Assembly (NCBI GenBank): GCA_964462445.1
Contig: CAYWXG010000006.1
Location: 6,037 to 70,036, forward strand
DNA length: 64,000 nt
Source: JAGBWK01 sp964462445
GTDB lineage: Bacteria; Bacteroidota; Bacteroidia; Bacteroidales; Muribaculaceae
Direction of reading: 5' to 3'
The position numbers were made by a program, and so were the translations under genes. The notes under the pieces are model-generated. The model saw nothing but the letters and a program-made list of their open reading frames with translations, was not told the DNA's origin and ran no database searches. This document shows positions 25,252 through 34,814 of this stretch, one piece after another (positions within the stretch are counted from its first letter, which is position 1; each line of letters begins with the position of its first letter).

Positions 25252-27570
25252 TTAGAATGGATATCCAATTGAAAAATGTATCGTCTTATCACGGCTCCAT
25301 TTCGGATGAAGCAACGGCCATTCCTCCTGACCTCGAGCCGGGTTATGTGCCTTCATACCCAAATCAAGGCGCAACAAGAAATATGTAAAGTCAAAACGGA
25401 TGCCGGCACCATATGCTGCAGCTATCTGCTTGTAGAACGAATTAAAATGAAATTGCCCTCCGGGTTGATTTTCATAATTATGAATTGTCCAGATATTTCC
25501 CGCATCGATAAACAATGCCCCTTCTATCACCCAAAACAATTTGGCTCTATACTCAATATTTAAATCCAAGCGGATATCACCACACTGATTTATAAAGTCA
25601 GTCACCGAATTGCGTGAGTCATACGCCCCGGGGCCGAGGGTTCGCACTCCCCAACCTCTCACTGAATTGGCTCCTCCGGAGTAAAATCGCTTCTCAAATG
25701 GTATCATCCTTGAGTTGCCATACGGCACGCCTATTCCAAATCCTCCATGCAACGCTATTGAATTTCGTGAATTGAAATTGTACACCCATGAATAATCCAA
25801 ATCTACCTTCGCATACTGCGAATACTGTGTATTAAACACCTTATACGCACCATCTTCTCGTTTTTGTCCGGTTAGCGATGACAGCCCGTACAATAAGTTT
25901 CCTGCCGTTTCTACCGACGCTCGCAATGTCCATATCTGCTGCTGAAACGGATTGCCAAACATTCGTGATGTCGGTGTGACAGGTCGGCGATTAGTGCGAT
26001 ATATCGAATATCCCATTCGCATGATTAAGTGGTCCTCATACGAATACCTTAACAATGGATTTTCAGGAGCTACCGTGTTTATAAAATCTATCGTCGACTT
26101 CGGGAGATATACATAGTTCACATCTATTAAATCAAACGTATTTCTCCGCATATTCGACGGGTCATTCCATTTATATTTCCATGCAGCGCCGGCGATAACG
26201 CGAGTATACTCCGGACGCTCTTGATAGTTAAATGATAATGCAAACTCTGTTTGGGCTTTCGACTTCAGTTTGAAACTCTTCGACACGAATGGTGCCTTAA
26301 ACTTCGGAAACGTTATTCCCACCTCCGAGGCAACCTCCGTATAGCGGTCATTTATTAATCCCTCCGGACTTCCCGATAAGCTCTCGTACGACGTCCTGAC
26401 CTTAGCTGTCAAAACCTCTCCTCCGTGCGCAAGGTTACGATGCTGATACGTAACTCCAACACCAAAACCAAGATCGCCCTCCGAGTTCGTTCCTTCCACT
26501 TCAAAAGTGACTCCTTGCTTTTTTGTACGCGACAAAGTAATAACGGCCCTTAACGTCGGCTTGCCATCTATTGTATCCGGCAACATCGCAATATTTACAA
26601 ACTTCACTATCGCCAATTGCGATAAGGCCTCATACGTGCGATTGACATCACTTGCACTATATGGGGCGCCGATTCGGATAAAACACTTCTCTTCGAGCAA
26701 CGACAGCTTCAAATATCGGTCGCCATAGTACACAGCTGAAAAATTGCCCGAACTCACTGTATCAATTGCCATGCCGGGCTTATATTCGGGCGATTCTACT
26801 CGATATTCTACCCGACTAACATGCATCGGTGTTTCTCGATAAGTCGAATCTGCCTTCTGGGGCAACAGCACATGCATTGTCAAGTCTACATCCTTCGATG
26901 TCGCTGTCGTATCTGCTACAAAAGTAATCTGCTCTTTTGTAAAATAGTAATACCCTTTATCTCGCAATCGCGACGCTATATTTATTCGCTCATTTTCAAG
27001 AACATCGCGATTAAGCAACGTCCCCTCTTCTATCGTAAACTTATCCTTTTCGGCCATAATAGCCTCTCCGACGCCGGGGTCTTCAAATTTGTACGATATA
27101 TTTTTGATAATATGAGGAGAACCCGATTTTATATGGTACACCAACTCAACTTTGCGCCCTTTGCGATTAAATATCGAATCAACAGTTACATGTGTATTGG
27201 TATATCCCCGATTGATTAATGCCAATTCCAATTGCCTTCGCGATTGCTCCGTGAGTTCTTGGCTGAAAATGACCGGCTCTTGACCCAAACTTCGAGCCCA
27301 TCGATTGTACCACCGCGTAGAATCGCGACCCGACATATTATAAATGCCCAACTGCAATTTTGCAAAGCCAAGCACAACGTGATTAGGTTGCTGACGCAGA
27401 TAGTTAAGTAGTGTCATTTCATCTGCTCCCGTCGACGGGTCTACCATTATCTGAACCTTATCAAGTAGATATTGTCCTTCCGGCACATGACGTGACGTGC
27501 TACACGACACCCCCGTTAGCATAACTGCCAATGCCACTAATAATAATATGCCTGATTTCCCTATCTTCAT
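25252..27570 (-). CDS. tamL: TamA-like outer-membrane lipoprotein TamL
   Basis: A 772-residue Omp85-family protein. Unlike proteobacterial TamA it has a lipobox (LTGVSC, Cys23), the feature that defines TamL of Bacteroidota. POTRA-like repeats occupy roughly residues 30-360 and a 16-strand barrel the rest, with the barrel motif VRGWGVRTLGPGAY and a C-terminal beta signal ending in GYPF. It is expected to work with TamB in outer-membrane biogenesis; tamB is not adjacent. It lies 9 bp downstream of the M16 peptidase gene in one operon. Confidence 0.88.
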   Translation of the reverse strand: MKIGKSGILLLVALAVMLTGVSCSTSRHVPEGQYLLDKVQIMVDPSTGADEMTLLNYLRQQPNHVVLGFAKLQLGIYNMSGRDSTRWYNRWARSLGQEPVIFSQELTEQSRRQLELALINRGYTNTHVTVDSIFNRKGRKVELVYHIKSGSPHIIKNISYKFEDPGVGEAIMAEKDKFTIEEGTLLNRDVLENERINIASRLRDKGYYYFTKEQITFVADTTATSKDVDLTMHVLLPQKADSTYRETPMHVSRVEYRVESPEYKPGMAIDTVSSGNFSAVYYGDRYLKLSLLEEKCFIRIGAPYSASDVNRTYEALSQLAIVKFVNIAMLPDTIDGKPTLRAVITLSRTKKQGVTFEVEGTNSEGDLGFGVGVTYQHRNLAHGGEVLTAKVRTSYESLSGSPEGLINDRYTEVASEVGITFPKFKAPFVSKSFKLKSKAQTEFALSFNYQERPEYTRVIAGAAWKYKWNDPSNMRRNTFDLIDVNYVYLPKSTIDFINTVAPENPLLRYSYEDHLIMRMGYSIYRTNRRPVTPTSRMFGNPFQQQIWTLRASVETAGNLLYGLSSLTGQKREDGAYKVFNTQYSQYAKVDLDYSWVYNFNSRNSIALHGGFGIGVPYGNSRMIPFEKRFYSGGANSVRGWGVRTLGPGAYDSRNSVTDFINQCGDIRLDLNIEYRAKLFWVIEGALFIDAGNIWTIHNYENQPGGQFHFNSFYKQIAAAYGAGIRFDFTYFLLRLDLGMKAHNPARGQEEWPLLHPKWSRDKTIHFSIGYPF

Positions 27571-27579
27571 CTTTTTATA

Positions 27580-28815
27580 CTATAGAGGGCGATATATCAA
27601 TGTATTGGATCGCTCTTCTCGAAATATTTCCTCCGATGCGCTGTGCAAATCCGCATTAGTCAACTCGCGATATCGCAATATTACTTCATTTATATCCTCA
27701 TTATGATACTCACTCATCGCAAGTGACTGGGCTTTCGACAAGTAACTTATATTGCCAAACAACATTGCCGACTCCATCTTATTGATTGCTCGAGTCAAAT
27801 GTTCCTCGCTAAACTGACGATGTATGACATCTTCAACCTTCGATTTTACTATCGCTATGGCACGTTGCTCATTTTCCGCGCCACCTTCACGTAGACGCAT
27901 ATTTAGCATTAAAACTCCGGGCTCCTCACTCCCAAGTATCGACGCATCTACCGATGTAAACAAATCGCTCTCCATGAGCAACTCGCGATAAAATATCGAC
28001 GACTCGCCATTGGCCATCAAATCTGTCAACAAATCGGCGCAATAATATTGCTTCGTGCCATATCCCTGCATCGGATACGCTATCGTTATATCCGTTGACG
28101 GAACACGACCTTTCACCTCTACTATTCGCGGCGCTCGCTGTTCCGGCTCTTGTGAATAAATGCGAGGCAATATTTCTCTGCGTGGAATATCTCCAAACCA
28201 TTTCTCCGCCAATCGACGAGTTTCCTCCGCACTTATATTTCCCGAAACCGACAACACTGCATTATTCGGAGCATAATGTGAAAAGAAAAACTCCTGCGCC
28301 TCCGAAAGCTGAACCTTAGCAATATGCGACGGTTCTTTTCCTATAACAGGCCACTGATATGGATGAACCTTATATATCATCTTGCGAAGATGATGCGACA
28401 TATCGCCATACGGGCGATTGAGACATTGTTGTTTAAATTCCTCTATCACTACCGACCGTTGCACCTCAAGCGTCCGCTCCGTAAATGCCGGACTCAACAT
28501 GCGGTCACTCTCCAACCAAAATGCCGTCTCTGCATTTTGCGCAGGTACTATATCGTAAAAATTGGTAAAATCATTCGACGTCCACGCATTATTCTTTCCA
28601 CCGGCGCGCTCTATCGCTCCATCAAAGTCGGGAATATTGACCGAACCGCCAAACATCAAATGCTCAAACAAATGTGCAAGCCCCGTCAGATTACTATCCT
28701 CATCGCGGGAACCAACATTATATAGCACATTGACTGCCACCATTGCCGTGTTCCCATCATAATTGTGAACTACGCGCAAACCGTTCGACAATTCAAATCG
28801 CGTGGTTTCTATCAT
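27580..28815 (-). CDS. M16 family zinc peptidase
   Basis: A 411-residue inverzincin with the HxxEH zinc motif as His48-Leu-Phe-Glu51-His52 in GLAHLFEHLMFGGS. The third ligand Glu is expected in the downstream helix (about 120-130, VVIEEF). The second half is the inactive-type M16 domain. It has no signal peptide, so a cytoplasmic oligopeptidase role is likely, unless partners export it. It sits between the cyclophilin and TamL genes with gaps of 18 and 9 bp. Confidence 0.9.
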   Translation of the reverse strand: MIETTRFELSNGLRVVHNYDGNTAMVAVNVLYNVGSRDEDSNLTGLAHLFEHLMFGGSVNIPDFDGAIERAGGKNNAWTSNDFTNFYDIVPAQNAETAFWLESDRMLSPAFTERTLEVQRSVVIEEFKQQCLNRPYGDMSHHLRKMIYKVHPYQWPVIGKEPSHIAKVQLSEAQEFFFSHYAPNNAVLSVSGNISAEETRRLAEKWFGDIPRREILPRIYSQEPEQRAPRIVEVKGRVPSTDITIAYPMQGYGTKQYYCADLLTDLMANGESSIFYRELLMESDLFTSVDASILGSEEPGVLMLNMRLREGGAENEQRAIAIVKSKVEDVIHRQFSEEHLTRAINKMESAMLFGNISYLSKAQSLAMSEYHNEDINEVILRYRELTNADLHSASEEIFREERSNTLIYRPL

Positions 28816-28833
28816 ATCCCTATTTTTCCTCGC

Positions 28834-29826
28834 TTATTCTTCTACTTCGACCTTAGTGATTTTTATATCTTCTGTAGGCCTATCATTGCGGTCGGTTGCC
28901 ACTTTTTGGATTGCGTCAACAACCTCCATCCCCGATACTACTTCACCAAACACGGTGTACTGACCGTCAAGATGCGGAGTACCTCCTACGGTGCTATATG
29001 CTGTGCGCTGTGCGTCGGTCAACTTAGCCGGATTTTGCGCAGCTTCCGCCTCGGTAATGGCTATCAACTCATTTTGCAATTCCAACAACCCTTCTCTATC
29101 GCCGGCACTCTGTAAGGCACGAATTTTTTCCATATTTTCTCCTGCCAAACGCTGAAATATTGCTTGTTGCTGGGCAATTTGCAATTGTCCGTCGAGTTGC
29201 GAAATCTCTTGGCTACCATAAACCTTTCCGGTTACTATATAGAATTGGGAACCCGATGAACGGCGTTGTGGATTAACTTGATCTCCCTGACGGGCTGCTG
29301 CCAACGCCCCGCGTTTATGGAAATATTTTGGATAGACAAATTCTGCTTCAAGTGTATATCCGGGATCTCCTGATCCCAACATTTTTCCCTTAGGAGCATT
29401 CTTTGAATCAGGGTCTCCGGTCTGAATCATAAATTCATTAATTACTCGATGGAACAAAACTCCATTATAGAACCCTTCTTTAGCCAATTTTACAAAATTA
29501 TCGCGATGACGTGGAGTATCGCCATACAAGCGTACTTTGATATCCCCCTTGGTGGTGCTGATATTTACTATTATATCCCCTTTCGCTTTGCTATTTACTT
29601 CGTTTGACATATCTTTTGTATTTGATGTTACTTCTTCTTTTGTTTCTTCCTCATTGGTCACCTCTTCAGCTTTCTCTTCTGCGGTCACCTTCTCTTCTAC
29701 TACAATAGTTGTGCTGTCCGTCTTCTCGTCGGTTGCTGTTGCTCCTTCTCTATCACTCTGTTTCTGGCAGCCGCTCCACAAAAGCATCATTCCGCAAAGC
29801 GCTGTTATCTTATGTATTCTTTTCAT
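28834..29826 (-). CDS. Cyclophilin-type peptidyl-prolyl isomerase, lipoprotein
   Basis: A 330-residue lipoprotein (LLWSGC, Cys20). Residues 21-83 form a low-complexity Thr/Glu/Lys linker. The cyclophilin fold then shows NFVKLAKEGFYNGVLFHRVINEFMIQTGDP and GSQFYIVTG, with a helical, Gln/Ala-rich insertion of about 80 residues before the final YTVFGEVVSGMEVVD. It would catalyse proline isomerisation during folding of exported proteins. The start overlaps the upstream hypothetical gene's stop by 4 bp (ATGA). Its neighbours tamL and M16 suggest an envelope-assembly role. Confidence 0.92.
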   Translation of the reverse strand: MKRIHKITALCGMMLLWSGCQKQSDREGATATDEKTDSTTIVVEEKVTAEEKAEEVTNEEETKEEVTSNTKDMSNEVNSKAKGDIIVNISTTKGDIKVRLYGDTPRHRDNFVKLAKEGFYNGVLFHRVINEFMIQTGDPDSKNAPKGKMLGSGDPGYTLEAEFVYPKYFHKRGALAAARQGDQVNPQRRSSGSQFYIVTGKVYGSQEISQLDGQLQIAQQQAIFQRLAGENMEKIRALQSAGDREGLLELQNELIAITEAEAAQNPAKLTDAQRTAYSTVGGTPHLDGQYTVFGEVVSGMEVVDAIQKVATDRNDRPTEDIKITKVEVEE

Positions 29827-30197
29827 ATTCCTTTCGGGTATAATCGTTTATAGATTCGTCGAAAATTATTATCACTCAATCTCAACTCTTCTGCTCGCTC
29901 AAGATAATCATCGCCATATAAACTTTGCAACAAATATCCAATATACGCTCGCTCTCGGTCTCGATCTATTGCAGCACTCACCATTTTATCTATCGTGGCT
30001 GAAAAATGCTCCTTATCTACGGCATTGAGATATCTTGCTGCACTAACAAGGAATTGTCCACTCCCATCTACTTTTATCAAGTTGTCAGCAAGCCAATCAA
30101 TATCTTCATCTATCATACCGATATTGTTGGCGATATACTCATACGTCAACAAGCCGTCAACATCTTTTTCAAGTTCTTTTATTGTGCTTACTTCCAT
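29823..30197 (-). CDS. Conserved hypothetical protein, mostly helical
   Basis: I do not recognise this 124-residue protein. It is acidic, Leu/Asp-rich, without signal peptide or membrane segment, and predicted helical throughout (DIDWLADNLI, FSATIDKMVSAAIDRDRERAYIGYLLQSLYG). It is the first gene of the operon that continues to the cyclophilin gene, with which it overlaps by 4 bp, and its own ATG lies 17 bp after a TAATTTTG promoter-like element. It may be an adaptor or regulator. Confidence 0.7.
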   Translation of the reverse strand: MEVSTIKELEKDVDGLLTYEYIANNIGMIDEDIDWLADNLIKVDGSGQFLVSAARYLNAVDKEHFSATIDKMVSAAIDRDRERAYIGYLLQSLYGDDYLERAEELRLSDNNFRRIYKRLYPKGI

Positions 30198-30213
30198 TGC
30201 TATTATTTTTTAG

Positions 30214-30221
30214 CAAAATTA
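30214..30221 (-). promoter_or_regulatory. Candidate -7 element for the cyclophilin-M16-tamL operon
   Basis: The minus strand reads TAATTTTG, a TAnnTTTG match 17 bp upstream of the ATG at 30197. The only promoter-like element found for this five-gene unit. The -33 element is unclear. Confidence 0.55.
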
Positions 30222-30347
30222 CAACGCACAGTTTCGGACAATGCGTCAAATTCATATTTTATATATTTTCCTTTCGCAAAAATACACTAAATAAATCGCT
30301 CAACAAAATTAATCACTCCACATGCCTCGTTTTTTCTCAAATTATCG

Positions 30348-30355
30348 TAAATTTG
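30348..30355 (+). promoter_or_regulatory. Candidate -7 element for pyk
   Basis: TAAATTTG matches TAnnTTTG. It leaves a leader of about 80 nt before the ATG at 30444. Confidence 0.55.
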
Positions 30356-30443
30356 CACTCTATTTAGGACTGATTTGTTCTCTTTTAAATTCCAATTTAG
30401 AATTATTACTTTTTTAGAGTTCAGTCCACAATCAATTTATTTT

Positions 30444-31931
30444 ATGAAAAAATTCACTAAGATTGTAGCTACAGTTTCCGACCGCCGATGCGACGTCGAG
30501 TTCATAAACGACTTATTTATCAACGGAATGAACGTTGTCAGAATGAACTCCGCACACCTATCATTTGATGGGTTCTCCAAAATCGTCAACAACGTCCGTA
30601 AAGTTTCTAATCGCATCGGAATTCTTATGGACACTAAAGGTCCGGAAATTCGTACAACCAACAACAACTTCGACGATAAAGACACTCCGATTATTATATC
30701 TGCAGGAGACAAAATTCAATTCGTCGGCGACCCCGACTCTCTTTCTTCTCCTCAACGCATATGCCTTTCTTACACCGGCATTGCCAACGATGTGCATCAA
30801 GGCAACCACCTGCTCATCGATGATGGAGAACTCGACTTCATTATCGACGCTATTGACAACGGCATAATTTATGCGACTGCTTTAAATTCGGGAAAACTCG
30901 GTGCGCGTAAAAGCGTTAACATTCCGGGAGTTGCTATCAACCTCCCGTCTCTAACCCCTCGCGACATAACAAACATTGGCTATGCTATAGACCTTGGCAT
31001 CGACTTTATAGCTCACTCTTTTGTGCGCTCAGCCAATGATGTAAAAGCAATACAAAAGATTCTCGATGAAAGAGGCTCTTCAATAAAAATTATATCTAAA
31101 ATCGAGAACCAAGAAGGTATCGACAATTTCGACGAAATTCTCGACGCGTCATACGGCATTATGATTGCACGTGGCGACCTCGGCATCGAAATCCCCGCCG
31201 AGCGGATTCCGGCAATTCAACGCAACCTCATCGACCGTTGTATTCGTGCTCACAAACCTGTAATTGTGGCCACTCAGATGCTTCATTCGATGATTTCAAA
31301 CCCGCGTCCTACTCGTGCCGAAGTGTCCGACATCGCTAATGCTGTTTACCAACACACCGACGCCCTTATGCTCTCCGGTGAAACTGCCTACGGAGACTAT
31401 CCTATCGAAGCTATTTCAACAATGACTCGCGTGGCGAAAGAAGCCGAACGCTCTATGATTGAAAACAATAAAGCAATTATTCCAAATATCGAGCACGACG
31501 TCACCTCTTTCCTTGCCCGACAAGCCGTCAAATCTAACTCGGCGCTCGGTACGCGTGCCATTATAACCGACAGCTACACCGGTCGCACCGCTCGCTACGT
31601 CGCTTCCTACCGCGGCCTTTTCCCAACTCTCGCTCTATGCTACCACGAAAACGTCGTCCGACTTCTTGCCCTTTCCTACGGCGTGTGGGCCATTCACCAA
31701 CCATCCACCTCTTCTTCTCGTCAATACCTCCGAAACGGGCTGATGCACCTTCTGAAAAGCAATCTTCTCACTAATGATGACTTCATCGCATATCTTGGCG
31801 GAGGATTTGGAGAAGGACACGGAACAACATTCCTCGAGATCAACAAAGTAAGTGAAGTAATGGACAACTATCACACCTACTCGCTTCCCAACCTCGAAGA
31901 CGTAGAGCAATCTGCTCCAATCAACGAATAA
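30444..31931 (+). CDS. pyk: Pyruvate kinase
   Basis: A 495-residue glycolytic enzyme converting phosphoenolpyruvate and ADP to pyruvate and ATP. The frame is open upstream to 30375, but ATG 30444 is chosen because it gives MKKFTKIVATVS, the standard beginning. Seen: MNVVRMNSAH, LMDTKGPEIRT, catalytic Lys in ISKIENQEG, the ARGDLGIEIP loop and VATQMLHSMISNPRPTRAEVSDIANAV. The allosteric C-terminal domain is present. The NFSH block typical of many Pyks is replaced by MNSAH, but the metal-binding residues appear kept. Confidence 0.95.
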   Translation: MKKFTKIVATVSDRRCDVEFINDLFINGMNVVRMNSAHLSFDGFSKIVNNVRKVSNRIGILMDTKGPEIRTTNNNFDDKDTPIIISAGDKIQFVGDPDSLSSPQRICLSYTGIANDVHQGNHLLIDDGELDFIIDAIDNGIIYATALNSGKLGARKSVNIPGVAINLPSLTPRDITNIGYAIDLGIDFIAHSFVRSANDVKAIQKILDERGSSIKIISKIENQEGIDNFDEILDASYGIMIARGDLGIEIPAERIPAIQRNLIDRCIRAHKPVIVATQMLHSMISNPRPTRAEVSDIANAVYQHTDALMLSGETAYGDYPIEAISTMTRVAKEAERSMIENNKAIIPNIEHDVTSFLARQAVKSNSALGTRAIITDSYTGRTARYVASYRGLFPTLALCYHENVVRLLALSYGVWAIHQPSTSSSRQYLRNGLMHLLKSNLLTNDDFIAYLGGGFGEGHGTTFLEINKVSEVMDNYHTYSLPNLEDVEQSAPINE

Positions 31932-31984
31932 GCCCCAGCTTTGGTACATTTTTTACGATTCTAAATTTCACACATAATAACAAC

Positions 31985-33104
31985 ATGATTACTCAAGAAC
32001 AATTAAAAGAGACTTTTGAACGCAAGCTCGCGTTGAGGAGGTATCTTTGACATCGACAGCAAGAAAATAGAACTTGAAGAAGAAGAGTTGCGCACCCACG
32101 TCCCCGACTTTTGGGAACATCCTAAAGAAGCGCAAGCTCAAATGAAAAAAATCAAAGACATTAAAGCTTGGATCGACGGATACAACGAAGTTGAATCTCT
32201 CGTCGACGAGTTACAACTTTCTTTCGACTTCTACAAAGAGGAGCTCGTCTCTGAGGACGAAGTTGATGCGCAATACGCCGCTACGATAAATGCCATTGAA
32301 GCTCTTGAGCTTCGTAACATGTTGCGACGCGAAGAGGACTCCCTCGGCGTCGTACTCAAAATCAACTCTGGCGCCGGCGGCACCGAAAGCCAAGACTGGG
32401 CTTCTATGCTTATGCGTATGTACCTGCGTTATTGCGAACGGCACGGTTACAAAACTTCTGTCGCCAACCTCCTTGAAGGGGATGAAGCCGGCATCAAATC
32501 TTGCACTATAAACGTTGAAGGCGACTTCGCTTATGGTTATCTTAAAAGCGAAAACGGTGTTCACCGACTTGTTCGAGTGTCTCCATACAATGCCCAAGGC
32601 AAACGTATGACATCTTTCGCCTCTGTTTTCGTTACCCCTCTCGTCGACGACACTATTGAAGTTAAAGTAGAAAACGCGCTCCTGTCTTGGGACACATTCC
32701 GTTCCGGTGGCGCTGGCGGACAGAACGTCAACAAAGTTGAATCCGGGGTTCGACTTCGTTACCAATACACCGACCCCTACACCGGTGAAAAAGAAGAAAT
32801 CCTCATCGAAAACACCGAAACGCGCGACCAACCAAAAAACAAAGAAAACGCCCTGCGACACCTTCGCTCTATTCTCTACGAAAAAGAAATGCAACATCGT
32901 CTTGAAGAGCAAGCGAAAGTAGAAGCCGGAAAAATGAAAATTGAATGGGGCTCACAAATTCGTTCTTACGTATTCGACGACCGTCGTGTTAAGGACCATC
33001 GCACCGGATTTCAAACCTCCGACGTTAACGCAGTTATGGATGGCGACCTCGACGGGTTCATCAAAGCCTTCCTAATGGAATTTGCAGGATCCGACGAAAA
33101 ATAA
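31985..33104 (+). CDS. prfB: Peptide chain release factor 2, with programmed +1 frameshift
   Basis: RF2 terminates translation at UGA and UAA. The gene starts at ATG 31985; after 21 codons an in-frame TGA occurs at 32048-32050. The surrounding AGGAGG-TAT-CTT-TGA-C is the classic RF2 autoregulatory site: an internal Shine-Dalgarno, three spacer bases and a slippery CTT. Shifting +1 skips the T at 32048 and continues at GAC 32049, giving 372 residues. The GGQ motif is at 244-246. The stop-recognition tripeptide reads Ser-Pro-Tyr (199-201) where E. coli has SPF. Low RF2 lets the ribosome stall and shift, restoring RF2. Confidence 0.96.
32032..32051 (+). promoter_or_regulatory. prfB +1 frameshift site
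   Basis: TTGAGGAGGTATCTTTGAC and flanks: the AGGAGG Shine-Dalgarno-like element lies three bases before the CTT shift codon, followed by in-frame TGA and C. Spacing matches the E. coli site. Confidence 0.95.
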
Positions 33105-33131
33105 TCCATACTCTGAAATCGCTTATTTATT

Positions 33132-33905
33132 ATGCAGAAACTTACAATAATAAAAGTCGGCGGGAAAATCGTTGAAGAACCCGATTCGCTCGCTAAACTA
33201 ATCAACGACTTTGCTAAAATACCGGGACTTAAACTCCTCGTTCATGGCGGCGGACGTTCTGCCACAAAAATTGCTGAACAACTCGGCATACAACAAAAAA
33301 TGGTCGACGGCCGACGCATCACAGATATAGAAACTCTTCGAGTAGTCACAATGGTTTATGGCGGTCTCGTAAACAAAAACATCGTAACTGCCCTTCAAGC
33401 CATCGGCATTAACGCTATTGGGCTGACTGGTGCCGACATGAACATTATTCGATCCCATAAGCGCCCCGCTACGGAAATTGACTACGGTTACGTTGGCGAC
33501 GTCGACAAAGTAGATGCCGATGCTATTGCTCAACTACTCCACAGAGGGATGGCCCCGGTTATTGCTCCGCTTTCCCACGACGGTATGGGTTCTTTGCTCA
33601 ACACAAATGCCGACACTATTGCTTCGGAAGTGGCTCAAGCTCTCGCTACCCTTTTCGACACTACTCTGACTTTCTGCTTCGAAAAAGCTGGTGTCCTCGC
33701 CGACGAAAACGACGACAAGTCCGTAATCAAAAAAATCGATCGCGCAACTTTCCAACAGCTACGCGATCGCAAGATTATTGTCGGGGGGATGATTCCCAAA
33801 CTCGACAATGCTTTCAAAGCAATTAAGTCGGGGGTTAAAGAAGTGGTTATCACTAAAGCCGATTCTATTGCCATCAACGGAAGCGGCACTTTAATCTGCG
33901 ATTAA
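33132..33905 (+). CDS. argB: Acetylglutamate kinase
   Basis: A 257-residue amino-acid kinase that phosphorylates N-acetyl-L-glutamate in arginine synthesis. The N-terminus has IIKVGGKIVEEP, then HGGGRSATKIAEQLG (phosphate-binding glycines), NADTIASEVAQAL and a GGMIPKLDNAFKAIKSGV block that binds ATP and substrate. It lacks the long N-terminal helix of arginine-inhibited hexameric enzymes, so a dimeric, arginine-insensitive form is likely. It lies 27 bp after prfB; argH is about 1.4 kb downstream on the same strand. Confidence 0.94.
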   Translation: MQKLTIIKVGGKIVEEPDSLAKLINDFAKIPGLKLLVHGGGRSATKIAEQLGIQQKMVDGRRITDIETLRVVTMVYGGLVNKNIVTALQAIGINAIGLTGADMNIIRSHKRPATEIDYGYVGDVDKVDADAIAQLLHRGMAPVIAPLSHDGMGSLLNTNADTIASEVAQALATLFDTTLTFCFEKAGVLADENDDKSVIKKIDRATFQQLRDRKIIVGGMIPKLDNAFKAIKSGVKEVVITKADSIAINGSGTLICD

Positions 33906-34037
33906 ACTCCTGCGGCTCACTATCTTATCTCAAGACATCAACCATCCCGGATATTGTTTATTATTTATTCTTCACTTATTTGACATTTTTAATTGCCAAA
34001 AGTTTAATCTACTTCTGTTTTTTTTTGCATTTTTTCT

Positions 34038-34045
34038 TAAATTTG
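34038..34045 (+). promoter_or_regulatory. Candidate -7 element for the pyrE unit
   Basis: TAAATTTG matches TAnnTTTG and lies 101 bp upstream of pyrE in the 241-bp gap after argB. A TCTG at 34014-34017 is near the -33 position. The rest of the gap shows no other feature. Confidence 0.55.
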
Positions 34046-34146
34046 CAGAAAATTAGTTGATTAGAGATTTTAGCTCCTCGTTCGCTAAAAGACATGACTA
34101 AATAATAATACTACCATTTTTTTAACATATTTACAAATCTCAGGCT

Positions 34147-34797
34147 ATGAACAAAATCGAACGTCTACTCGCTGAAAAACTTCTTAAAATTAGTGCTATC
34201 AAGTTGCAACCCGACAACCCTTTCATTTGGGCGTCTGGATGGAACTCCCCTATATATACCGACAATCGTAAGACTCTTTCATACCCCGACATTCGTTCTT
34301 TTATCAAAGTGGAACTCGTGCGTCTGATTATGGAAAACTTCCCCGAAGCAGAAGCTATTGCCGGCGTTGCTACAGGTGCTATTGCTCAAGGCGCTCTCGT
34401 TGCCGACCAGCTAATGCTTCCTTACGTCTACGTGCGCTCTACTCCCAAAGACCACGGGCTCGAAAACCTTATCGAAGGTTCGCTTCGTCCGGGACAAAAA
34501 GTTGTGGTTATTGAAGACCTCGTTTCTACCGGCAAAAGCTCTTTGAAAGCTGTTAACGCCATTCGTGCCGCGGGTAGCGAAGTGATCGGTATGGCAGCTA
34601 TTTTCTCTTACGAATTCCCCGTTGCTATCGAGCAATTCAAACAAGAAAAAGTAAAACTTCTCACTCTCAGCAACTACTCTTCTATGCTCGAAGCTGCCGT
34701 AAAAACAAACTACATCCGCGAAAGCGATGTTAAAACTCTCGAATTGTGGCGTGAAGACCCCGCTAACTGGGTTCCATCAAACTCCAACGATAACTAA
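34147..34797 (+). CDS. pyrE: Orotate phosphoribosyltransferase
   Basis: A 216-residue enzyme forming orotidine 5'-phosphate from orotate and PRPP in pyrimidine synthesis. The PRPP-binding motif is VVVIEDLVSTGKSS near 119-132; the N-terminal AIKLQPDNPFIWASGWNSPIYTDNRKTLS in pieces is the orotate-binding hood, and STPKDHGLENLIEG is the flexible catalytic loop. Length and motifs are standard. It is followed 17 bp later by an SRPBCC protein and then argH. Confidence 0.95.
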   Translation: MNKIERLLAEKLLKISAIKLQPDNPFIWASGWNSPIYTDNRKTLSYPDIRSFIKVELVRLIMENFPEAEAIAGVATGAIAQGALVADQLMLPYVYVRSTPKDHGLENLIEGSLRPGQKVVVIEDLVSTGKSSLKAVNAIRAAGSEVIGMAAIFSYEFPVAIEQFKQEKVKLLTLSNYSSMLEAAVKTNYIRESDVKTLELWREDPANWVPSNSNDN

Positions 34798-34814
34798 TCT
34801 TCTAATTCTGTTTT

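Noticed and set aside
30375..30443. Longer pyruvate kinase with an N-terminal extension
   Set aside because: ATG 30444 gives the standard N-terminus; the extension lies in the leader after the promoter-like element.
32211..32912. 233-residue open frame antisense to prfB
   Set aside because: Shadow of the RF2 gene; its composition (Phe/Val-rich) reflects the reverse of Glu/Lys/Asn codons.
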